The notes under the pieces: model-generated | What the model was told of the DNA's origin: nothing | The model's input: only the letters and a program-made list of their open reading frames with translations | Databases searched by the model: none | DNA from: Deltaproteobacteria bacterium | GTDB taxonomy: Bacteria > Desulfobacterota > Dissulfuribacteria > Dissulfuribacterales > QOAL01 | Assembly: GCA_026986785.1 (NCBI GenBank) | Contig: JALSNW010000010.1 | Span: 1 to 52,132 of the forward strand | DNA length: 52,132 nt | Reading direction: 5' to 3' | Translations under genes and position numbers: made by a program | Shown: in pieces, positions 25,412-34,443 of the stretch | How positions within the stretch are numbered: position 1 is the first letter of the stretch | Layout of the letters: every line of letters begins with the position of its first letter

Positions 25412-26116
25412 TTACAGGATTTCCACTTCTGCTGGCGCAAGGACATCTGTCTTTTCCTTACCTGTCCATTTTGGGAGATTGATCCTGGTGAATCTCCATC
25501 CACTGTGACGGAGGATGCCCTTGAACGGAGGTTCACCATGGACATTTCCAATAAGCCGGATCTTTGTTGGATCAAAATCCTCTTCTATCTCAACTTCACT
25601 TCCCTCAGGCGCATCCAATACTGGCCTAAGCCCAAGGGCATCGTTGAGAGCGGCCTTGCAACCCCTGTGAACCTCTCTCACAGCAGCCCCTATCTGGGCA
25701 TCGTCGTATGGCTCTATGTCTTCTTGGAGAAAGTCCAGCAACCTGCCCTCTCTCTGCAAAAGCCCGAGGAGTTGAACCACGGCGATCTCCTTGGGATAAA
25801 GTCCCTCAAGATCCTTCTCCATTGGAGCAACTTCTTCTTCAAGCCCTTGGGCCTCTTCGGCCTCCCCTTCTCCGGCCTCTTCTCCTTCACCAGCCTCTTC
25901 CACACCCTGTGGGGCTTGCCTTACGAGGGCCGGGATGGTCAATGCAAATATGATCCATACAGCCATAGGCCCTGCCCCAAGGACCCAGCCCTCCCAGGCA
26001 TTCACGTTCCAAAATTCCCTGTGGAAATAGATCACCGCCCCTGTGGCACAATTTAGACACGCAAAGAAAAAAAAGGACGTCCAGATCACCCTGGACCTGA
26101 TAGTTTTCTCATCCAT
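25412..26116 (-). CDS. DUF2760 membrane-anchored protein
   Basis: 234 residues. Two N-terminal hydrophobic helices (VIWTSFFFFACLNCATGAVIYF and about 43-64) are followed by a very acidic Glu/Gly/Ala linker (about 70-95) and a conserved C-terminal domain (YPKEIAVVQLLGLLQREGRLLDFLQEDIEPYDDAQIGAAVR…) that defines DUF2760. Function is unknown. In other proteobacteria this domain sits beside a divergent Hsp70, exactly as here, so the two probably act together at the inner membrane. Confidence 0.85.
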   Translation of the reverse strand: MDEKTIRSRVIWTSFFFFACLNCATGAVIYFHREFWNVNAWEGWVLGAGPMAVWIIFALTIPALVRQAPQGVEEAGEGEEAGEGEAEEAQGLEEEVAPMEKDLEGLYPKEIAVVQLLGLLQREGRLLDFLQEDIEPYDDAQIGAAVREVHRGCKAALNDALGLRPVLDAPEGSEVEIEEDFDPTKIRLIGNVHGEPPFKGILRHSGWRFTRINLPKWTGKEKTDVLAPAEVEIL

Positions 26117-26166
26117 TTTATTGACCTACCGAATGTTTAGATTTTTTATCAAACTCTTATCTCGGG

Positions 26167-26191
26167 CCAAGGCGTGACTGCCATGCCTTGG
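26167..26191. promoter_or_regulatory. Hairpin upstream of the DUF2760-Hsp70-HEAT operon
   Basis: CCAAGGC and GCCTTGG form a perfect 7-bp stem around an 11-nt loop, 51 nt before the DUF2760 start. It could be an operator or a leader hairpin. It is not the CIRCE heat-shock element. Confidence 0.35.
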
Positions 26192-26338
26192 TGGAAAAAT
26201 CTGGGAGATATCGCTACGGTTCAAGAATACCCAACATAACAAGGCAGACAAACCTGAAAACACCTCCAAATCTTTCCAGGATAGCACCCAGGGAAAGCCT
26301 CGAGATGCCTGCCATGCCTATCCCATTGTTGGCTACTT

Positions 26339-27085
26339 CTATCTCCCTTTTTCATAAAGGATATCTGTGTTTCTTTTTAAATATCTCAATAATAAGTAAC
26401 TGATTAAACCAAAAATAAAAATTATCGCCCATTCTGCTTCTATTTTAAAATAACCCTCATCAAAAAAATCTTCTAAAAATTCGATTGCTGTAAATGCTGT
26501 AATAATAACAAAAAATCCAGTATATTCTCTCTTCAGGACATTTTTTATAGAAAAAGGCAAATCTGGTGGGATGTAATTATTGAATTTAGGAAAAAAGATA
26601 GGCGTATTTTGGGCCCATTCTAAAAATGCCCCCTGAAATTTCTTCTTTAAAAATTGTTCTTCTGCAAAGATAATTCGCTCGTAATAAATCCAAAAGATTA
26701 ACACGACCGTCAATGTTGCCCATAACGACTGTGTGAACATCACAATACCTAATATAATCAAAAAATTACCTAAATATAATGGGTTACGTGTAATTGAATA
26801 GATACCTGTAGTATTTAACCGGTCTGCCTTTTGTCTCTTGGTATTTCTACCAGAAGTCCCCTTAGGCACAAAAGCAACAGTAAAACATCGTATACCTAAG
26901 CCAACAATTGCAATAAGAAAGCATATAACTTCATATATATCTTCTACAGTATCTCCAGCAAGATGTTCCAATTGTTCAGGAGATCGCAAAGGCCAAATCA
27001 AGATAGGAACAACTATTAGAGGTAGATAACTACGCCATCTAAAAAGCCAATGGCCCTGTTTTTCCAATTCGTCGACAAATGCCAT
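26339..27085 (-). CDS. Isoprenylcysteine carboxyl methyltransferase-family membrane protein
   Basis: A 248-residue protein with about six to seven membrane helices. The core GIYSITRNPLYLGNFLIILG with downstream YYERIIFAEEQFLKKKF is the hallmark of the ICMT/PEMT/LmtA superfamily: the RNPxYxG motif and EE pair bind S-adenosylmethionine. Bacterial members methylate lipids (phosphatidylethanolamine, lipid A phosphate) or unknown targets; I cannot tell which. An extra C-terminal two-helix region (about 175-240) follows. The gene is noticeably more AT-rich than its neighbours, which may indicate transfer. Confidence 0.8.
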   Translation of the reverse strand: MAFVDELEKQGHWLFRWRSYLPLIVVPILIWPLRSPEQLEHLAGDTVEDIYEVICFLIAIVGLGIRCFTVAFVPKGTSGRNTKRQKADRLNTTGIYSITRNPLYLGNFLIILGIVMFTQSLWATLTVVLIFWIYYERIIFAEEQFLKKKFQGAFLEWAQNTPIFFPKFNNYIPPDLPFSIKNVLKREYTGFFVIITAFTAIEFLEDFFDEGYFKIEAEWAIIFIFGLISYLLLRYLKRNTDILYEKGR

Positions 27086-27380
27086 TTAGTAACCCCTAAG
27101 CTTTTCCATTTTAATATTATCCCGGATTATGGCTCCCCCTAAAAGTTGGCCTTTTGCCCAAGAGCTGTTGTTGCATTCAAAAAAACAATCCCTGACATAT
27201 CAACAAAATGTCTCCGCTTATTTTTCCCATGTGCCTTGTTCTTGGAAAAAACTTAGAGGCAGCCTTGAAGAAGGATAATCCCTAATCGAGGGATTGTCGA
27301 GATTGTGAAAAACACAACTTTTTCTTTGTGGTTGAACGCATCGGACAATGAGAAAACATCTCCATATATATCTCAATGTC

Positions 27381-28433
27381 TTAATCTTTTTTAACAGACT
27401 TTCCTGTCTTCTTGCTACCTGTGGCATCAACCTTTTTCTCCTTTTCAAAGGGATTTTCAACATCTTGCACCCAGCTGTAATCCACCTCGTATGCAAAACC
27501 GTTGGCCTTTACGAGACATCGCTTGCTACCCTTGAGACATCCACCTATCTCCACTTGTCTCAAAGGACCTGACTTCAACAGGCATGAAAAACTTTCAGGA
27601 GTCTTGTTGCTGCCACGGCCTCCCCATTTTTCACCCTCTGAAGGAGGTACCACATCCTTGGCCCTGAGAGGTATTAGCTTCGATAGATATTCCATCACCT
27701 GTTTGGATGTCTTCTCAGTAACCTGCCCCCCCTTCTTGAAACGCCAAGTATCGGGATTGCCCTTTGCCTTTCCGTCCTTTGTAATCCTGGAAAGGCTCCA
27801 GGACTTCTCACCCGCATCGAGAGAGCACATCTTTATCCCACTCGGGAAAACAGAAAGCACATCCAGATCCACCCAGGGCTCCAAGTCCAGCCCCTTTTCA
27901 GGCCTCTTGGACCATATGTCAAAAACAGACAATATATCCCTTGAGACAAGATAGACGGTGTCGGAAGAGCCAACTCTCAGGAAACTGGAGCCCCAGTCGG
28001 GTCCTTTGCTTCCAACTGTCACAGTAAGGACCTCTTTGGAACCATTTTTCAAGGTTATCTTGAGTCCCTCGCCCTTGTCCAGGCCGAAGGTGGAAAGGTA
28101 TTTTTTGCCCTTTGCCCTTGGCTCTCCCTGGAGGCCAGCCAGAAGGGACAGTAGCCTTTCTACCTTTGTCTTCTTGGCCCTGGCCCAAAATCTTTGGCCT
28201 TTCTTTGTGAGCCTAACCTTCCAGCCACCCTTTTGCCTAACCAGTTCAAGCCTTTCTTCCGGATGGGAAAGGACGATCGCCTCTATAGATTTAATGCTAT
28301 CTCTATCAAAATCTTTTGAGACACTCACATAGAGGCCCTTGACATTGGTCTTTTCAGGCATTTGTTCATAATACCAGAGGACAACCAGACCCAAAAATAC
28401 AATAGCAAGAGCGGTTAGGTGGCTCTTTTTCAT
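27381..28433 (-). CDS. DUF4340 protein of a Gld-type ABC system
   Basis: 350 residues with one N-terminal membrane anchor (LTALAIVFLGLVVLWYY) and a large exported domain of beta-rich DUF4340 repeats (WKVRLTKKGQRFWARAKKTKVERLLSLL…, LTVTVGSKGPDWGSSFLRVGSSDTVYLVS). The C-terminus is Lys-rich. Start ATG 28433 has AGGAGGG upstream. It follows the fused permease/GldG gene by 55 nt; this trio (ATPase, GldFG, DUF4340) is a common arrangement in non-gliding bacteria. Function unknown. Confidence 0.85.
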   Translation of the reverse strand: MKKSHLTALAIVFLGLVVLWYYEQMPEKTNVKGLYVSVSKDFDRDSIKSIEAIVLSHPEERLELVRQKGGWKVRLTKKGQRFWARAKKTKVERLLSLLAGLQGEPRAKGKKYLSTFGLDKGEGLKITLKNGSKEVLTVTVGSKGPDWGSSFLRVGSSDTVYLVSRDILSVFDIWSKRPEKGLDLEPWVDLDVLSVFPSGIKMCSLDAGEKSWSLSRITKDGKAKGNPDTWRFKKGGQVTEKTSKQVMEYLSKLIPLRAKDVVPPSEGEKWGGRGSNKTPESFSCLLKSGPLRQVEIGGCLKGSKRCLVKANGFAYEVDYSWVQDVENPFEKEKKVDATGSKKTGKSVKKD

Positions 28434-28488
28434 AGGATCAATCCCTCCTAAATAAGGCTTTTTGCATCATTTCTCAAAAGCGCGGATC

Positions 28489-30957
28489 TCAGACAGGGGT
28501 AGGGGCCTGACAAAGGGCCCTTTTCCTCTTCCTACGAACTGCCCTGGCTACCCCCAAGAGCACCCAGGCCATTGGGGCACCGAATATGGCAAAGAGCTTC
28601 CATAGCAGTTTTTGCCTTGGGCTCAGAGGAGATATGAAGCGCTGCATCTGCATTTTCGTCCTTATGTTTATGAGTTCTGGCCCAAGGCACAAGGCATCCA
28701 TGGTATTTAGGAAGAAAGTGGCATTGCTCAAGGCAGAAAGGGCTGTATCTGAAAACATCTCACTGCAGCCCACCACTACCAACCTGGCCTCTTTGCTGCT
28801 GCCTGTATTGGTCTTTTTCATTGACACCTTGGCTGGATTGGCCTTGGTCTTTTTGCCGTCCTTCCCTTTCTCCTTTTTGTCTTCTGGCCAGGGTGGCACC
28901 TCCTTGCCTGCTGCAGGATCTGGAAAATCTCCCTGTAGCATCAATGCCAGAGGATATTTCCTTAGGCCCTCTTTCGGCGGGCTCAGATCCTTGCTGGTTA
29001 ATGGGCCGAAATGATACGGCCTCGTCCAACTGCCAGGGCTCGAGGTAAAAAGCGTGGTGGCCTTCAGCCCGTTTTCCCCCAATAGCTTTTGATCAATGTC
29101 CAGACCACTTCCCCAAAGATATAGTAGTCCTGGTAGATTTCCTGTTATGGAGATGTCCTGGTTCATCTGTTCAGGAAAGACCTGGATCTGCATGGGAAAA
29201 TTGACGGGTGTCTGGACAACGGCAGTGAAAAAACCCATCTGCCTATTGCTCTCGATGGATAGAACGATATGCCTTTTGTCAAAAAGCATGTCCTTGTCTA
29301 TGCTAATCCCCAGGCCTGCGAGAAGTTTGGAGGCCTGAGTTTCCACCTTATCGGCCCTCACTTCAATGCCGTCAGGCCCTTCCTGATAATTGTACCTATA
29401 GGCCTGGGCAGCCAGAAAAACCGGCTTCCCAAGGTGCAGGAATCGTTTTATCTCGTAAACTTGCCTGTGGTTTAGGGCCTGAGGTGAAAGGATGACAAGG
29501 GCAGAGGCATCATCTGGTATAGGGGTATTCTTAGTGATCTGCTGGCGGACCACCCCATAGCCCTGGGACTCAAGAAGCCTGGTGAGCATCCTATATCTGT
29601 CCATGGCAGGTGGAACCGGTTGGCCCATTCTCTGGTATATCATGGCCATTTGGGGTGAAATCTGTTTCACAGGGGCTACCAGCACTATTTTTGGACGGGA
29701 AGGCAGGGTCAACCTATATATCTTCGATACTATCTCATACTCCAGGTTGCCTATGGAATCCGGGACAACCTGGGGGATAACCTCCACCTTCTTGTCCAGA
29801 TAGGAAAGGGCAATGGCCGAATATATACGTTTTATATTTACTGCATCCTTTTCAATGGTCTGGGTACTGAAGGGCATTATGCCCTGTTTTCTGAGTTCGT
29901 CCAGTTTCTCCCTTGGCAGGTCATCGGGATCTACCACCCTGAAAGAAAATCTTGGAGAAAGCCTTGAAAGCTCCTCCAAGATGTCAGAGACATCCCTTCT
30001 CATCTCCTTCATGACGGTTGGCATTTTGTCTTTAGATGAGCAGTAATAGGTTACCGTAATAGGGACTTCCAGCCTCTCAAGGACCTTCTTTGTCCCTGGA
30101 GAAAGGGTGTAGATCTTGTTCTGGGTAAGATCCATCCTTAAAGGCCTCATATTCGATATGGCAGCATTCAAGAAGACACCGATGCCAAGAAGAAGCAAAA
30201 TGCCTGGTACAAACCCCTTTGCCATCTTTCTCTTGATATTGGCCTCTATGGCCAGACCATTGATTATGAGAAATATGGCTGTCCATGACACAAAAAAGAG
30301 GATGTCACCCATATCGAGGACGCCTTTTTGAAACGAGGCAAAGTGGCTGCTCATCCCTATGGCCTCTATGAGGAAAGAACCTAGGCCAGGCACCCAACCG
30401 TCTAAAAAGGCTGAAGAGAATTGGGTTCCAGACAGAAAACAAAAAATACCTGCCACAAGGGTGAGGATAAAGGCGACCACCTGATCTGAGAAAAAGGCCG
30501 AGATGGCCATACCCATCGAGATCAAGAAGGCACTGACAAGTATGGTGCCCACATAGCCTCCAATTATGGGCCCTGGATCAGGGTTTCCCAGAAACGTGAG
30601 CATGAATGGGACTGTCAAGGTACTGACTATGGCCAAGACACAAAACAGAAAAGCAGAAAGGAACTTGCCTGTCACAAGCCTGCCACTGCTCATGGGAAGG
30701 CTTAAAAGGAGGCTTATAGTGCCGGTTTTTTTCTCTTCTGCCCAGAGGCGCATGGTAACAGCTGGGATGAAAACCACCAGTATCACAGGCAGGTTGTTGA
30801 AAAAGGCCCTCATGTCGCATATCCCCGCGACAAAAAAAGGCATCATGAAAAGCCCGGCTGTCACAAGCAGAAACACCACTATGAAACAATATGCCACTGG
30901 AGAATTGAAATAGGATGAAAGTTCTCGTCTGGAAATATTTAGGGATGAAGCCTGCAT
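28489..30957 (-). CDS. ABC-2 permease fused to GldG-type domain
   Basis: 822 residues. The N-terminal 250 residues form a six-helix ABC-2 permease like GldF (SRRELSSYFNSPVAYCFIV, LWAEEKKTGTISLLLSLP). The rest is a GldG-like exported domain (RMDLTQNKIYTLSPGTKKVLERL… at about 275, then a Rossmann-like ALVILSPQ region) with a C-terminal membrane helix and a basic tail. The fusion of GldF and GldG is frequent outside Bacteroidetes. The ATG at 30957 overlaps the TGA of the ATPase gene. Transported substrate unknown; gliding itself is not implied. Confidence 0.9.
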   Translation of the reverse strand: MQASSLNISRRELSSYFNSPVAYCFIVVFLLVTAGLFMMPFFVAGICDMRAFFNNLPVILVVFIPAVTMRLWAEEKKTGTISLLLSLPMSSGRLVTGKFLSAFLFCVLAIVSTLTVPFMLTFLGNPDPGPIIGGYVGTILVSAFLISMGMAISAFFSDQVVAFILTLVAGIFCFLSGTQFSSAFLDGWVPGLGSFLIEAIGMSSHFASFQKGVLDMGDILFFVSWTAIFLIINGLAIEANIKRKMAKGFVPGILLLLGIGVFLNAAISNMRPLRMDLTQNKIYTLSPGTKKVLERLEVPITVTYYCSSKDKMPTVMKEMRRDVSDILEELSRLSPRFSFRVVDPDDLPREKLDELRKQGIMPFSTQTIEKDAVNIKRIYSAIALSYLDKKVEVIPQVVPDSIGNLEYEIVSKIYRLTLPSRPKIVLVAPVKQISPQMAMIYQRMGQPVPPAMDRYRMLTRLLESQGYGVVRQQITKNTPIPDDASALVILSPQALNHRQVYEIKRFLHLGKPVFLAAQAYRYNYQEGPDGIEVRADKVETQASKLLAGLGISIDKDMLFDKRHIVLSIESNRQMGFFTAVVQTPVNFPMQIQVFPEQMNQDISITGNLPGLLYLWGSGLDIDQKLLGENGLKATTLFTSSPGSWTRPYHFGPLTSKDLSPPKEGLRKYPLALMLQGDFPDPAAGKEVPPWPEDKKEKGKDGKKTKANPAKVSMKKTNTGSSKEARLVVVGCSEMFSDTALSALSNATFFLNTMDALCLGPELINIRTKMQMQRFISPLSPRQKLLWKLFAIFGAPMAWVLLGVARAVRRKRKRALCQAPTPV

Positions 30958-31940
30958 CACTTTCTCTCCTCTATCAGCTTACGATCCTGCCCTATCTTGG
31001 CCCTTTCAGGATAGATGAGGGCGGAGAATACCTCTTCGAGGTCAGGTCGTTTCTCATATATTTCCACTATGTTCAGTCCCTTATCCTTGGCAAGATTGGC
31101 CAGGTCCTTCATAGCCTGTCCTGCATCGTTACAAGAGACGAGAAAGCATGAACCCCACATTGGCCTACAAGGATTCTTTTCCTTCACCACACTGGAGATG
31201 CTGACCAGGTCCCTTAGCTCCTGGTCTGATACATCCGCCTGTTCAAAACAAACAACGACTCTGTCTTGCGGAAAGGCCTTTTTGGATAGTTCTTCCAATG
31301 GGCCGTCTGCCATGATCCTGCCCTCATTTATCACGACCGCCCTGTGGGTCAGAGCTGTAATCTCTTGCAGGATGTGGGTACTGAAAAGGATTGCCTTGTC
31401 TGATGCCAAGGAACGTATGAGCCTTCTTATCTCCATGATCTGCAGAGGGTCCAGGCCAGAGGTTGGTTCATCCAGTATGAGCACGTGCGGATCATGGACA
31501 AGTGCCTGGGCAAGACCAACCCTTTGCTTGTAGCCCTTGGAGAGCTCACCAATGGGCCTGCACCACATGGAGGAAAGGCCACAGTTTTCAGCCACCCAAC
31601 CAAGGCGTCTCTTTCCATCACTTCCAGAAAGTCCCCTTGCAGCAGCCACGAAGGCAAGATATTCCCTCACCTCCATATCCTCATAGAGGGGGGCTTGTTC
31701 AGGAAGAAACCCCAAGCTTCTTCGAACCCCCAAGGGGTCTTCAGCTATATCAAAGCCATTCACCTTCGCAGTGCCCCTTGATGGTACTAATTGGGTGGAA
31801 AGGATCTTCATGACTGTGGTCTTGCCTGCCCCATTTGGTCCTACGAGGCCCACTATCTCTCCTTGTGCCACAGTAAAAGAACAGCCCGTAACAGCCCTAA
31901 CAGAACCATAATCCATGGAAATGTCCTGTGCCTCTATCAT
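30957..31940 (-). CDS. ABC transporter ATP-binding protein (GldA-like)
   Basis: 327 residues with a complete ABC ATPase: Walker A GPNGAGKTT, signature LSKGYKQRVGLAQAL, Walker B HVLILDEPTSGLDP, and switch His in LFSTHILQE. A C-terminal extension of about 100 residues is typical of ABC-2 export ATPases. ATG 31940 is preferred because GGAGG lies 5 nt upstream; the TTG at 31952 contains that ribosome site. It is the first gene of the ATPase, GldFG, DUF4340 operon. Confidence 0.95.
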   Translation of the reverse strand: MIEAQDISMDYGSVRAVTGCSFTVAQGEIVGLVGPNGAGKTTVMKILSTQLVPSRGTAKVNGFDIAEDPLGVRRSLGFLPEQAPLYEDMEVREYLAFVAAARGLSGSDGKRRLGWVAENCGLSSMWCRPIGELSKGYKQRVGLAQALVHDPHVLILDEPTSGLDPLQIMEIRRLIRSLASDKAILFSTHILQEITALTHRAVVINEGRIMADGPLEELSKKAFPQDRVVVCFEQADVSDQELRDLVSISSVVKEKNPCRPMWGSCFLVSCNDAGQAMKDLANLAKDKGLNIVEIYEKRPDLEEVFSALIYPERAKIGQDRKLIEERK

Positions 31941-31952
31941 CAGGTCCTCCAA

Positions 31953-32258
31953 GAATTGATTTTAAACAGGATTATGTTATTGAATCAGGATGCGTGGATG
32001 AAAAATTCTCACCAATAACAGGTGGCCCTTGATCCAGATGAAAAGGGTCCGTCCTGGTGAAAAAAGCGACTTGGAAATAATCTCTATTTGGAGAAAAATA
32101 AAAGATATACATGGGCAAAGAACCAAATAAAACCAGAACAGAGGAATTGGTTAGATATATTAAGCAGCTTTGGCATGTTGTCAATGTCCCCTGGTACTGA
32201 AAATATCCTCGGGTAATTTGCCCTTGGCATTTTCTACAAAAGGGGAAAGGGTGGACAG
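31953..32258. other. Divergent intergenic region
   Basis: About 305 bp between the divergent ABC ATPase and thioredoxin-like genes. It is AT-rich with no convincing open frame and presumably holds both promoters. I could not assign specific elements. Confidence 0.5.
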
Positions 32259-32729
32259 ATGGGCAATAAGATCATCGTAGGTGGAAAGAGCATCGGCCTT
32301 TTTGGCTTGGAAGCTGCCATTTCCACTACAAAACAACTCATGAAGGACAAGGGTCTGGACAAACATCAGGGTGCGGAAAGGGTCTTTGCGGCAATAGAGA
32401 AAAAGAACTATATCCCCCCTGGATCAAGGAAAGAGTATATTGATGCATTTGAAAAACTTCTGGATGGCCGGGAGGAGAAGGCTCAGGCAAAACCCATACG
32501 GATACTCGGACCTGGGTGTCCAGGCTGCAATCAGTTGGAGAAACTAGTACTCGAGGTACTGGCTGAACAAAATATCGCTGCAGATATCTTTCATGTCACT
32601 GAAAGGGATGAGATATGGCGCTATGGGGTCATCAGGACACCAGCCCTTCTTGTAGGGGACGAGGTCCTGAGTACTGGTACCATCCCTACGGCTGCCCAGA
32701 TCAAAAAATGGCTCTCTGAACGGTTATAG
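32259..32729 (+). CDS. Thioredoxin-like protein with CPGC redox site
   Basis: 156 residues. The C-terminal half (about 78-156) is a small thioredoxin-fold domain of the redox-active-disulfide/thioredoxin_3 type with active-site C87-P-G-C90 and cis-Pro RTPALLVGDEV. The N-terminal 70 residues form a short separate domain (IIVGGKSIGLFGLEAA…NYIPPGSRKEYIDAFEKLL) found in some sulfur-bacterial redox proteins. No signal peptide is seen. The next gene is 94 nt downstream on the same strand and encodes an unknown protein. Its partner is unknown. Confidence 0.85.
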   Translation: MGNKIIVGGKSIGLFGLEAAISTTKQLMKDKGLDKHQGAERVFAAIEKKNYIPPGSRKEYIDAFEKLLDGREEKAQAKPIRILGPGCPGCNQLEKLVLEVLAEQNIAADIFHVTERDEIWRYGVIRTPALLVGDEVLSTGTIPTAAQIKKWLSERL

Positions 32730-32823
32730 TAGGTCAAGGCCTGGGAGGGGATTCCCAATTGGGGAAAAGCCGGTTGGGTAAGGACCGGTCAAGAAGATAG
32801 ATTTGACACGAGGAGGCCTGAAA

Positions 32824-34434
32824 TTGGAAAGGGATTATCTAAGGACCTGTGTTCATCCATCGGGCAGGTTTATCGCTGGTGTACATAGGCCCTCTTATGA
32901 AGTTAGAAACAATAGGCTTTCCACCCACAGAATAGCACTTGGCAAGACAACTGATGGAAAGGTGGTCAGAAATGACGCCAACTTTCCAGAAGGAGATCTT
33001 CAGATCGAGGCAGCAGACTGGGTATACGAAGTACCAAATGCATTCCCCATGTGGGGAGTGACATATATCCTCGGAAGAGGAGCTGAAAAAAATGGCCAGG
33101 ACGGCCTGAAATTCTCATTTGAACCCAAGGGCCAGACCCACTTTTCAGGGATCCCAGGGCTGGAAAAGATTGATCTGGCAATGTTACCAAGGCCTATCCT
33201 CCTGGCCATTGCCCAGACATGCACCAATGATTCCCTACTGGAAAGGCTTCTTCCCCTTTGTGTCGGCTTGGAATACGACAACAAGGAAGAAAGATGGGTT
33301 ATAAGATTTCACAAGGACAAAGATGGAAATCTCGTACCTGAAATAAAAGATCACGACCTTTACGAGACCCTTGGCAACAACCCCTTCCTGACAGACGAGT
33401 TGAAGAGGTTATTGTTACTCAATCCTGGTATCCAGGGTTCAAATCCCATTGTAGGGGAGTACATCCACAAGGGCAAGACCCATATATGGGAATATCTCAG
33501 GGCCAATAGCTACATCCCCTGGGGCCATTTCGCTGCCAATATGGCCCAAGACTCCATAAGATATAGCGTTGACGAACTGGACATGGAGGATATCAAAGGG
33601 CTCAGACACCTCTACTATCAAAGGATCTATTGCAAACTGGCAGCCAACCTGAATATCAAACTGGGGGGAAAGGGCTTCTTTTCACCAAATGAGCTGGAAG
33701 ATATCAGGCTCTCCATCCTCCAAAGGCTGGACTCGATCCGCCAAAAAGGATCTACTCCCTTTTTCACCGGCACTCTTTGGGGCTGGAACTATGGCTATGA
33801 CTTCAGTCCTTCGGGCTTCAGGCTCCATGCCTCACATCAACAGATCCATCAGCAGTTCGCCCTCATCCCAGGTCAAGCGGAAGCCCTATTTGAAGGCAAG
33901 GAGCAATCCCCTTTCTTCTCATATGCCATAGGAGACAATATCTCCCATTTCATACATCACTATGAAAAAAGACATGGCACATCCTTCTTCGAAGCATATA
34001 TCCAGGCCATCAAGAACAACACTCGCCTCGATGGAGAAAAGTACCTTCCCAGAGACCTGATCATTACGGGCGATGAAGATGTCATCCTTTTTGTCCCAAA
34101 GGCACAGAGAAGCCAGGGAGAGATCCAGATCATCACATTAAGACCTTGTGGAAATATCCTGGAGGCAGGACAAGACATCAGACAAAGCCTGGACAGTCAC
34201 ATCCTTGTGGCTGTCAAGATCCTTTCCAGGCTTGGTGCCAAAATGATAACCTGTTTCGAGATGTCAAAGAGATTTAACCACACCTCAGACCAGAGGCTTA
34301 TGTACTGCTTTCTGCCCAAGCACCCCAGATCACCCGGGGCATTCAGCGAGCAGCAGGGCAGATGGATCACTGGGCATTTCCCCGAGGATTATGCCCAGTG
34401 CTGTAGAGACGTCCTGGAGGAGATCCAGATATAA
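32824..34434 (+). CDS. Unrecognised 536-residue protein with a His cluster
   Basis: I do not recognise this family with confidence. It is soluble, rich in aromatic residues, and has no signal peptide. A conserved-looking cluster H335-A-S-H338-Q-Q-I-H342-Q-Q follows TLWGWNYGYDFSPSGF and faintly recalls the HxHxQ active site of GalT/Ap4A-phosphorylase HIT-superfamily enzymes; this is a suggestion only. The start is TTG 32824, because GAGGAGG lies 7 nt upstream. The alternative TTG at 32803 has a poor site. It follows a thioredoxin-like gene and converges on the RACo-like gene, with 9 nt between them. Confidence 0.75.
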   Translation: MERDYLRTCVHPSGRFIAGVHRPSYEVRNNRLSTHRIALGKTTDGKVVRNDANFPEGDLQIEAADWVYEVPNAFPMWGVTYILGRGAEKNGQDGLKFSFEPKGQTHFSGIPGLEKIDLAMLPRPILLAIAQTCTNDSLLERLLPLCVGLEYDNKEERWVIRFHKDKDGNLVPEIKDHDLYETLGNNPFLTDELKRLLLLNPGIQGSNPIVGEYIHKGKTHIWEYLRANSYIPWGHFAANMAQDSIRYSVDELDMEDIKGLRHLYYQRIYCKLAANLNIKLGGKGFFSPNELEDIRLSILQRLDSIRQKGSTPFFTGTLWGWNYGYDFSPSGFRLHASHQQIHQQFALIPGQAEALFEGKEQSPFFSYAIGDNISHFIHHYEKRHGTSFFEAYIQAIKNNTRLDGEKYLPRDLIITGDEDVILFVPKAQRSQGEIQIITLRPCGNILEAGQDIRQSLDSHILVAVKILSRLGAKMITCFEMSKRFNHTSDQRLMYCFLPKHPRSPGAFSEQQGRWITGHFPEDYAQCCRDVLEEIQI

Positions 34435-34443
34435 TCCTCCTCC

